DNA from: Acrocarpospora phusangensis
Lineage (GTDB): Bacteria; Actinomycetota; Actinomycetes; Streptosporangiales; Streptosporangiaceae
Reading direction: 5' to 3'
DNA length: 56,938 bases
Assembly: GCF_016862995.1 (NCBI RefSeq)
Contig: NZ_BOOA01000056.1
Span: forward strand, 1-56,938
The notes under the pieces were generated by a model that searched no databases, was not told the origin of the DNA, and worked only from the letters and a program-made list of their open reading frames with translations. Both the position numbers and the translations under genes were made by a program. Below are positions 26,383 to 32,758 of the stretch, piece by piece (position 1 is the stretch's first letter; each line of letters begins with the position of its first letter).

Positions 26383-26997
26383 ATGGTCAAGAGGTTTGCT
26401 CCCCTGGTCGCCTGCGCGGGCGTGGTCGTCGCGCTGGCCGCGCTCGTCCCGGACCAGGTCGATCCGGTGAACACGACCATCAGCGCGGCGCTCGCCCACG
26501 GTGGGAGCACCCGCCTGGCGCTGGCCGCCCTCGGGCTGGCGGCCCTGGCGCTGTGGGCCGGGATGCGGGCCGGCAAGGCTCCGGTGGGCGGCTGGCCGGA
26601 GCGTCTGATCCTGGCCTGGGCGACGGCGATGGCCGCCGCGCCGTTCCTGCCGGAGATGGTCTGGCAGGTGCTGGCCTTCACCACGCTGCCGGCCGCGACC
26701 GCGCAACTGGTCGGCCGGTTCGCCGACGACGAGCGGTGGCGGGTGGTGGCCCGGCCGGTGGAGTGGCTGACCCTGGCCGCGGGCCTCGGGGTGGCCGCGC
26801 TGACCTACGTGGCGCTGCCGGGCGACGGCGTCATGATGGGGCTGGTGGAGCGCGCCCTGCTGGGCGTCGAGGTGGCCGTGCTGGCCGTGCTCGCGGCCCG
26901 CCTGGTCCACCTGAGCTGGGCACACATCCTCCCTAAGCTGCCCAGTCCGGCATTTCATAACATGTCTCGTAACATGTCTTTAACTAGATCCAAATAG
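26383..26997 (+). CDS. DUF998-like multi-pass membrane protein
   Basis: 204 residues from ATG 26383 (MVKRFAPLVACAG); ATG 26347 is an alternative. Six hydrophobic segments are visible, starting with APLVACAGVVVALAALVP and DPVNTTISA, an arrangement resembling DUF998 proteins, then TLAAGLGVAALTYVALPGDGVMMGLVERALLGVEVAVLAVLAARLV. The last residues HNMSRNMSLTRSK are encoded by a direct DNA repeat. No catalytic motif seen. It precedes the conservon-type histidine kinase by 51 bases in the same direction and could be co-transcribed, though the repeat between may be a promoter region. Confidence 0.65.
   Translation: MVKRFAPLVACAGVVVALAALVPDQVDPVNTTISAALAHGGSTRLALAALGLAALALWAGMRAGKAPVGGWPERLILAWATAMAAAPFLPEMVWQVLAFTTLPAATAQLVGRFADDERWRVVARPVEWLTLAAGLGVAALTYVALPGDGVMMGLVERALLGVEVAVLAVLAARLVHLSWAHILPKLPSPAFHNMSRNMSLTRSK
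26958..26979. repeat. Direct repeat TAACATGTCT x2 upstream of the orphan conservon kinase
   Basis: TAACATGTCT occurs at 26958-26967 and 26970-26979, a 12-base period, each with an ACATGT palindrome. It lies at the 3' end of the preceding gene and 70-90 bases upstream of the kinase start, in an AT-rich patch (through TTTAACTAGATCCAAATAG) suited to a promoter or activator site. Confidence 0.45.
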
Positions 26998-27048
26998 CAC
27001 GCAGCAAACTGCTACTCTCATCGGCTACGTACGGCCATTGAGGGTGCC

Positions 27049-28962
27049 ATGACAGCAAGCAGGTCAGTCCGCTTCAAGATTTCTACGTTGCTGGTCATCC
27101 CACTGGTATCGCTGGTGGCGCTCTGGGGATTCGCCGCGACGATCACCACCAGTGAGTCTCTGAAGCTCCTGGACATCTCCACCCTGTATCAGGCGATCGG
27201 GGTGCCCGCCGACAAGCTGGCCCGCTCGGTCCAGCGGGAGCACCTGCTCTCCGCCGAGTACCTGGCCACCGGCTCCGCCGAGGCCCGGAGCCTCCTGGCC
27301 GACCAGCGCAGGATCGCCGACGACGACCGCCAGGAGCTGCGCAGCCGCTCCGGCGCGGACGACGCCCAGAACGCGATGTCCGCGCCGATGAAGGCCAGGT
27401 ACAGCGACGTGATGGCCGCCGCGGACGAGCTGGACGACCTCCGCCAGGACGTGGACGCCCGCCGCATCGACCTGGTCACCCTGGGCCAGCGCTACTCCTG
27501 GCTGCCCACGGCCATGATCGCGCTGATCAACAGCATGACCCTGAGCAACAACGTCGAGCTCTACCAGCAGTCCCGCAGCCTGACCTCGATCGGCCTGGCC
27601 GAGGACCACATGACCAGGGAGATCGCGCTCGCCTCCGGGCTGCTGCTGGTCAACAGCCGCTGGGAGGAGTCCGAGCGGCGGGCCTTCACGCAGCTCGCGG
27701 CCAAGCGGGAGTTCCTGTTCGAGCAGGGCATGCTGGAGCTGGAGCCCGACCTGCGCGCCCCCTTCGAGAAGCTGCTCGTCTCGGACGCGTACCGGCAGTT
27801 CCAGCGCATGGAGTCGCGGATCGTCGGCGGAGCCATCGGCCCCGACCTCACCCACGCCGCCTGGCGGCAGGTCGCGCAGGACGTGGACAAGGCGTTCCGG
27901 GCGGCGATCGACGTCGGCGGCGAGGCCCTGGCCTTCCGCGGCGAGCCGGCGGCCATCGGCACGTTCGTCCGGGCCGGCGTGGCCGGCGTCCTGGGCCTCG
28001 TCGCGGTCATCCTGTCCCTGTTCGTCTCCTGGCGGGCCGCCGGGGCGATCTCCCGCGAGCTGGGCGGCCTCCGCTCCGCCGCCCAGGAACTCGCCGAGGT
28101 ACGGCTCCCGCGCGTCGTGGAACGCCTCCGCCGCGGCGAGAAGGTGGACGTGGCCACCGAGGCCCCCGAACTGGAACCCCCGGGCACCACCGCCGAGGTC
28201 CGCGACGTGGCGTACGCTTTCAGCGCGGTGCAGCACACGGCCGTGGACGCCGCGGTCGACCAGGCGCGGCTGCGGGAGAGCGTCGGCCAGGCCCTGCGCA
28301 ACCTCGCCCGCCGCAGCCAGGGGCTCCTGCAGCGCCAGCTCAAACTGCTCGACGCGATGCAGCGGCAGACCGAGGACTCCGCCGCGCTGGAGGATCTGTT
28401 CCGGTTGGACCATCTCACCACTCGGATGCGGCGGCACGCCGAAGGCCTGATCGTGCTGTCGGGGGGCACGCCGGGCCGTACCCACCGCAATCCCGTGCCG
28501 GTGGCCGAGACGCTGCAGGGCGCGGTCGCCGAGGTCGAGGACTACCCGCGCGTCCGGGTCTACCCGATGCCCGAGGTGGCGCTGAACGGGTCGGCGGTCA
28601 CCGACCTCATCCACCTGTTCGCCGAGCTGCTGGAGAACGCCACCACGTACTCGCCGCCGCACACCGAGGTGTCGGTCCGGGGCGAGGCCGTGGCCAAGGG
28701 CTTCGCCGTCGAGGTGGAGGACCGCGGCCTGGGCCTGCCCGCCGCCGACATCGAGGCCATCAACCGGCGCCTGGCCAGCCCGCCCGAGTTCAACCTGGCC
28801 GACACCGACCGGCTGGGCCTCGTCGTGGTCGGCCGCCTGGCCACCCGCCACGGCGTCAAGGTCGAACTGCGCCCGTCGCCGTTCGGCGGGACCACCGCCA
28901 TCGTGCTCATCCCCGCAGCCGTGCTGGCCCCCGAGGCCGTCCTGGAAGGGGCAGGCGCATGA
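27049..28962 (+). CDS. Conservon A-type sensor histidine kinase-like protein (nitrate/nitrite-sensing-like domain)
   Basis: 637 residues from ATG 27049, with GAGGGTG upstream. TM1 (STLLVIPLVSLVALWGFAATI) is followed by a roughly 290-residue helical extracytoplasmic sensor of the NIT type, TM2 (ragvaGVLGLVAVILSLFVSW, about 310-330), a HAMP-like linker, a dimerisation helix region with LDHLTTRMRRHAEGLIVLSGG (about 447-467), and a HATPase domain with N box ELLENATTYSPPHT and G boxes DRGLGLP and GLVVVGRLATRHGV. CvnA proteins form membrane signalling complexes with roadblock, DUF742 and GTPase partners. Here only the DUF742 gene follows, overlapping by ATGA. Paralogue of the protein at 32755. Confidence 0.88.
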   Translation: MTASRSVRFKISTLLVIPLVSLVALWGFAATITTSESLKLLDISTLYQAIGVPADKLARSVQREHLLSAEYLATGSAEARSLLADQRRIADDDRQELRSRSGADDAQNAMSAPMKARYSDVMAAADELDDLRQDVDARRIDLVTLGQRYSWLPTAMIALINSMTLSNNVELYQQSRSLTSIGLAEDHMTREIALASGLLLVNSRWEESERRAFTQLAAKREFLFEQGMLELEPDLRAPFEKLLVSDAYRQFQRMESRIVGGAIGPDLTHAAWRQVAQDVDKAFRAAIDVGGEALAFRGEPAAIGTFVRAGVAGVLGLVAVILSLFVSWRAAGAISRELGGLRSAAQELAEVRLPRVVERLRRGEKVDVATEAPELEPPGTTAEVRDVAYAFSAVQHTAVDAAVDQARLRESVGQALRNLARRSQGLLQRQLKLLDAMQRQTEDSAALEDLFRLDHLTTRMRRHAEGLIVLSGGTPGRTHRNPVPVAETLQGAVAEVEDYPRVRVYPMPEVALNGSAVTDLIHLFAELLENATTYSPPHTEVSVRGEAVAKGFAVEVEDRGLGLPAADIEAINRRLASPPEFNLADTDRLGLVVVGRLATRHGVKVELRPSPFGGTTAIVLIPAAVLAPEAVLEGAGA

Positions 28963-29351
28963 GTCACTACGAGGAATGGGTCGACGACGGCCCCGTGGTC
29001 CGCTCGTACGCGCTGACCCGCGGCCGGGCCGCGACCTCGGCCCCGCTGGACCTGCTGTCCGTGGTGGCCGCGACCGGCGCCCTCATCCCGGCCAACGCCG
29101 ACCTGGGCCGCGAGCACCGCCGCCTGCTGGAGCTCATCCCGCGCTCCCGCCAGGTGGCCGAGGTCGCCTCCGAGGCCGACCTCCCGCTCGGCGTGGTCCG
29201 CGTCCTGCTCGGCGACCTCCTCGACCACGGCCTCATCCTGGTACGGCCTCCGGCCGGCGGCGGCTACGTGCCCGGCGCCGACCAGTCCCCGGCCCCGCCC
29301 CCGTCCGAGAGCATCCTCCGCGAGGTGATCACCGGCCTGCGCGCGCTCTGA
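28959..29351 (+). CDS. DUF742 (conservon C-type) protein
   Basis: 130 residues from ATG 28959. Typical DUF742 pattern: YEEWVDDGPVVRSYALTRGRA at the start, then LLELIPRSRQVAEVASEADLPLGVVRVLLGDLLDHGLILVRPP, a MarR-like winged helix, and a terminal ESILREVITGLRAL. CvnC proteins bind the A-type kinase. The protein ends with the same LREVITGLRAL-type tail as the full conservon's C protein. No roadblock or GTPase gene follows, so this is a two-gene module; the missing partners may come from the conservon 2 kb away. Confidence 0.88.
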   Translation: MSHYEEWVDDGPVVRSYALTRGRAATSAPLDLLSVVAATGALIPANADLGREHRRLLELIPRSRQVAEVASEADLPLGVVRVLLGDLLDHGLILVRPPAGGGYVPGADQSPAPPPSESILREVITGLRAL

Positions 29352-29376
29352 CCGCGCTCTGACCGCGCTCTGACCG

Positions 29377-29399
29377 CGCGAGGGTCAGTGCCCCTCGCG
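29377..29399. terminator. Hairpin between convergent DUF742 and sulfotransferase genes
   Basis: CGCGAGGG (29377-29384) pairs with CCCTCGCG (29392-29399) around a 7-base loop that contains the sulfotransferase stop codon. Just before it the 11-base unit GCGCTCTGACC is repeated three times (29344-29376). It can stop transcription from both sides. Confidence 0.55.
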
Positions 29400-30659
29400 G
29401 GGGACCGCGAAGTGGTCGTAGTAGAAGGTGAAACGTTCCCGGAGGGCGGGCACGCTGAGCCCGAAGTCGGCCGGCTCATAGGAGTGCACGCCGTGGCGTC
29501 CCCTGCGGTGGCGCGGGTACCAGACGGTCATCAGGCGTTCGGTCTCCTCGCTCAGCTCGGCGCCTGCGGCGGCGTAGATCCGCCGTACGGTGCCCATGGG
29601 GTCGGCGTTGAGCTGGGCGAAGTGCACGTCCACGAAGCGGCGGTCGACGGGGGAACGGTCCCGGATGGCGGCGCGGAGCAGGCGTTCGGTCTGCTCGGTG
29701 ACGTAGTGGCCGATCAGGTGCGGGTTGGGGTGGCGGAAGTTCTGGCGGAAGGCGTACGACAACATCGCGGACAGGGCCAGGACGCTGCCGACGGGGTCGC
29801 GGTGGGTCTGCACGACCGTGCCGTCGGGGAAGGCCGCGGTGAGCGGGCCGAACTGGGCCAGGTGCTGCGAGGACCGCAGGAGCCAGCGTTCGCCCTCCGG
29901 GCGTCCCCACTGCATGGCCTGAAGGGTGCGGCGCAGGTACGCGTAGCCGGCGGTGTGGTCGGTCGCGGCGTGCCAGGGGAGGTAGCCGGGGAGCGGGCAC
30001 ATCTCCAGGAACGTGGCGGCGAAGCCCATCGCCAGCGGCATCGTCTCCTCGCAGGCGGACTCGTTCTCCAGCTCGAACATCTTGATCGTCTCCGGGCAGC
30101 TCCACTGGAGGAACGAGAGCATCCGGGCGCCCGCCTTGACGCGGGGATCGGGAGCCGGCACCGGCGTCGCCGGGGGGAGCGGGTTCACGCTCTCCCAGAA
30201 CGGGATCCAGCGCGTCGCGGGATCGCGGGCCAGCAGCCGCTGGAGGAACGTGGCCCCGCTGCCCGGCAGCCCGGCGATCACGGTCGGCGGCGGCACCGGG
30301 CGCTCGAACACGTGCGGCCGGCGCCGGGCCAGGTCCTCCAGCCGCAGCCGGTGGCTGAGCGCCGACAGCAGCGCCGAATGGACGTTCCAGCGCCCCAGCG
30401 CGTGCATCTGGGCGTCTTCCTCGAGCGCGCGGCAGAGCAGCCCCAGCGGCTCGTCCAGCGGCGCGAGCCCGCCGAAGTCCCGCAGCCGGGTCCGCCGCCG
30501 CGCCTTCGCCTTCAGCGCCGCCGCGTCCAGCGGCCAGAGCACGCGCGCGAACGGCAGCCGCGACACCACCCGTAACGGGATCGGCAGCCGCGGATTCTGA
30601 AACGCCAGCGCACGCGCGGTCAGGTCGGCGCGCCGAGGCTGAGGGATGCCCTTCAGCAT
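29385..30659 (-). CDS. Sulfotransferase family protein
   Basis: 424 residues from ATG 30659, which has GGGAG five bases upstream; ATG 30722 would add 21 residues. The PAPS-binding P-loop-like motif is PTVIAGLPGSGATFLQRLLARDP, and a late block WLLRSSQHLAQFGPLTAAFPDGTVVQTHRDPVGSVLALSAML contains the 3'-phosphate-binding Arg and Ser of sulfotransferases. The family transfers sulfate from PAPS to hydroxyls of sugars, lipids or small molecules. No signal peptide; cytoplasmic. It sits between the two conservon modules with no obvious pathway partner. Confidence 0.82.
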   Translation of the reverse strand: MLKGIPQPRRADLTARALAFQNPRLPIPLRVVSRLPFARVLWPLDAAALKAKARRRTRLRDFGGLAPLDEPLGLLCRALEEDAQMHALGRWNVHSALLSALSHRLRLEDLARRRPHVFERPVPPPTVIAGLPGSGATFLQRLLARDPATRWIPFWESVNPLPPATPVPAPDPRVKAGARMLSFLQWSCPETIKMFELENESACEETMPLAMGFAATFLEMCPLPGYLPWHAATDHTAGYAYLRRTLQAMQWGRPEGERWLLRSSQHLAQFGPLTAAFPDGTVVQTHRDPVGSVLALSAMLSYAFRQNFRHPNPHLIGHYVTEQTERLLRAAIRDRSPVDRRFVDVHFAQLNADPMGTVRRIYAAAGAELSEETERLMTVWYPRHRRGRHGVHSYEPADFGLSVPALRERFTFYYDHFAVPREGH

Positions 30660-30812
30660 GCGAACTCCCGAATCCGGGAACCCCCGAAGTATCCGGCGAA
30701 CCTCGGGAACCGTGAATCTCACCTATGCCGAGTGTCCCAGCGACACTCCGCTCTGACCAGGGCCGCCCAGTTCGCAAATATCTCGATATTTGATGATTCT
30801 GGGTGGGTTGAT

Positions 30813-31400
30813 ATGGCGGAGCGGCCGGGCGGCCCCTCACCTAAACTGCTGAACGTGAGTGTCGATCAAGTGCTGGCGTCCCGGGTCATGATCCGAACGA
30901 TCACGGCGGCGGACGAGAAACGATTTCTCGAACTGGCCAACCTCAGCGTCGAACTCCACCGTCCATGGGTGGGACTGCCCCTCTCGCCGAGCGGCTTCGC
31001 CGATTATCTGGCCAAGTGTGACCAGGTCACGATGGTCGGCATGGTCGCCTGCCGGGCCGGGGACGGGGACCTGCTCGGCATGGTGAACATCAACGAAATA
31101 GTGCGCGGCCCCTATCAGCGGGCCAGCCTCGGATACGCCGTATTCCTGCCGTACGCGGGGCGGGGCTATATGTCGGCGAGTGTGGCCCTCGCGGCCCGTC
31201 ACGCTTTCGAACGCCTGGACCTCAACCGGGTCGAGGCCGATATTCAACCGGCGAATGCCGCGTCACTGAAATTGATCAGGCGGCTGGGTTTCCGGAAGGA
31301 AGGCTTCTCGCCCGGATTCATCAAGATCGGCGATTCCTGGCGGGACCACGAACGCTGGGCGCTCACCCGCCAGATGGACCTGTCCGGCATCGGCGGCTGA
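30813..31400 (+). CDS. GNAT family N-acetyltransferase (RimJ/RimL-like)
   Basis: 195 residues from ATG 30813 (MAERPGG); GTG 30855 (MSVDQVLASR) is an equally plausible start. Domain pattern: MIRTITAADEKRFLELANLS, LLGMVNINEIVRGPYQRASLGYAVFLPYAGRGYMSASVALAARHAFERLDLNRVEADIQPANAASLKLIRRLGFRKEG, which is the acetyl-CoA-binding core of RimJ/RimL type enzymes acetylating N-terminal residues or small amines. Substrate unknown. The gene ends in a strong hairpin shared with the convergent conservon operon. Confidence 0.85.
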   Translation: MAERPGGPSPKLLNVSVDQVLASRVMIRTITAADEKRFLELANLSVELHRPWVGLPLSPSGFADYLAKCDQVTMVGMVACRAGDGDLLGMVNINEIVRGPYQRASLGYAVFLPYAGRGYMSASVALAARHAFERLDLNRVEADIQPANAASLKLIRRLGFRKEGFSPGFIKIGDSWRDHERWALTRQMDLSGIGG

Positions 31401-31431
31401 CGCCGTGAGCGGGAGACGACCGCTCACGGCG
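31401..31431. terminator. Bidirectional hairpin terminator between GNAT gene and conservon operon
   Basis: CGCCGTGAGCGG (31401-31412) pairs perfectly with CCGCTCACGGCG (31420-31431) around a 7-base loop. It begins directly after the GNAT stop and ends 2 bases from the stop of the GTPase gene, so it can terminate both convergent units. Confidence 0.8.
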
Positions 31432-31432
31432 A

Positions 31433-32008
31433 TCACCGCTGGCTGGCGGTCAGCGTCTTCAGGGCGTGTTCCACCAGGGTGACGAGCACGACCTTGGCCG
31501 AGGCCCGGCGGCGTACGTCGCAGAGCAGGACCGGGACCTCCGGGTCCAGGTCGAGGGCGATGCGGACGTCGTCCGGCTCGTACCGCTCGGCCCCGTCGAA
31601 GCAGTTGACCGCGACGATGAACGGGGTGCCGCGCTGCTCGAAGTAGTCGATCGAGGGGAAGCAGTCGGTCAGGCGGCGGGTGTCGGCGATGACGACCGCG
31701 CCCAGGGCGCCGTAGGAGAGCTCGTCCCACATGAACCAGAAACGTTCCTGGCCGGGCGTGCCGAACAGGTAGACGACCAGGCCCTCGCGAATGGTGATGC
31801 GGCCGAAGTCCATGGCGACGGTGGTCGTCGTCTTGGTCTCCACGCCACCCACGTCGTCCACGCCGACGCTGCGGTCGGAGAGCACCTCTTCGGTGCGCAG
31901 CGGCCTGATCTCGCTGATGGCTCCGACCAGTGTGGTCTTGCCGACGCCGAAGCCGCCGGCGACGAGGATCTTGAGTGCGACCGGCTCGTCAGAGGGCGCG
32001 AAGGCCAT
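31433..32008 (-). CDS. cvnD: Conservon D: small Ras-like GTP-binding protein
   Basis: 191 residues from ATG 32008. G motifs: G1 AGGFGVGKTTLVGA (P loop), G3 LFGTPGQERF (DxxG replaced by GTPGQ with F-G, as in this family), G4 AVNCFDG in place of NKxD, and the ERFWFMWDELSYGALGAVVIADTRRL block that defines the CvnD/MglA-like ATP/GTP-binding family. It is a cytoplasmic switch acting with the other conservon proteins in a complex likened to eukaryotic G-protein receptors. Its start lies 20 bases inside the end of the DUF742 gene. Last gene of the operon. Confidence 0.92.
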   Translation of the reverse strand: MAFAPSDEPVALKILVAGGFGVGKTTLVGAISEIRPLRTEEVLSDRSVGVDDVGGVETKTTTTVAMDFGRITIREGLVVYLFGTPGQERFWFMWDELSYGALGAVVIADTRRLTDCFPSIDYFEQRGTPFIVAVNCFDGAERYEPDDVRIALDLDPEVPVLLCDVRRRASAKVVLVTLVEHALKTLTASQR

Positions 32009-32357
32009 TGATCACTTCCTTGAGAATGCGCTCGCTGGGCAGCGGCGCGACCTGGGCGGGGGGCCGTACCCGGATCAGGCCTTGGTCCTGTAGGTCACCG
32101 AGGAGGACGCGGACGACGCCGAGGGCGAGATCCAGCTCGGACGCGATGTCCACGACCGAGGTGGCCCTGGCGGTGATGTCCAGGATGCGCCACTGCTCGG
32201 GACCGATGTCCGTGGGGTCCCGAGGCGTCTTCCCTACGGCCGTCACCATGGCGATCAGGTCCATGTCGTCGGCCGAGGAATGGGCCCGCCCGCGGGTCAG
32301 GGCGTAGGGGCGGACGATCGGCCCGGCCTCGTCGTCCAGCCACTCCGGCGGCGTCAC
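31989..32357 (-). CDS. cvnC: Conservon C: DUF742 protein
   Basis: 122 residues from ATG 32357, overlapping the roadblock gene stop by four bases. MTPPEWLDDEAGPIVRPYALTRGRA, then WRILDITARATSVVDIASELDLALGVVRVLLGDLQDQGLIRVRPP and ERILKEVINGLRAL are characteristic. A winged-helix-like fold of about 120 residues, cytoplasmic, interacts with the A-type kinase. It is clearly homologous to the DUF742 protein at 28959 (shared VVRxYALTRGRA, LGVVRVLLGDL, EVIxGLRAL). Confidence 0.92.
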   Translation of the reverse strand: MTPPEWLDDEAGPIVRPYALTRGRAHSSADDMDLIAMVTAVGKTPRDPTDIGPEQWRILDITARATSVVDIASELDLALGVVRVLLGDLQDQGLIRVRPPAQVAPLPSERILKEVINGLRAL

Positions 32358-32758
32358 GGTGAACGCCGGGGATTGGTGGATATGTGCTGCCCGACCCGCT
32401 TGACGAGCATGGCCATCTCGTACGCGATGTGGCCCACGTCGGCGTCAGAGGCGGCCAGCACGGCCAGGCAGGTGCCCTGCCCGGCCGCCGTGACAAAAAG
32501 GAAGGCGGCTTCCATCTCGACGATGGTCTGGCGCACCTCGCCACCCGCGAAATGTCGTCCCGCGCCCCTGGCCAGGCTCTGGAAACCGGCGGCCACGGCG
32601 GACAGGTGCTCGGCATCCTCGCGGGTGAGCCCTTGGGAGGCCCCGACGACCAGACCGTCGGTGGACAGGATCACCGCTTGGCGGACGGCGCCGACTCGGC
32701 TGATCAGGTCGTCCAGCAACCAGTTCAGCTCGCCGGATGCAGTCACTTTCCCGGTCAT
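32354..32758 (-). CDS. cvnB: Conservon B: roadblock/LC7 domain protein
   Basis: 134 residues from ATG 32758, overlapping the kinase stop by four bases. ELNWLLDDLISRVGAVRQAVILSTDGLVVGASQGLTREDAEHLSAVAAGFQSLARG and VEMEAAFLFVTAAGQGTCLAVLAASDADVGHIAYEMAMLVKRVG are typical roadblock/LC7 strands and helices. CvnB acts as the GTPase-regulating or scaffold subunit. Cytoplasmic. Confidence 0.92.
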   Translation of the reverse strand: MTGKVTASGELNWLLDDLISRVGAVRQAVILSTDGLVVGASQGLTREDAEHLSAVAAGFQSLARGAGRHFAGGEVRQTIVEMEAAFLFVTAAGQGTCLAVLAASDADVGHIAYEMAMLVKRVGQHISTNPRRSP

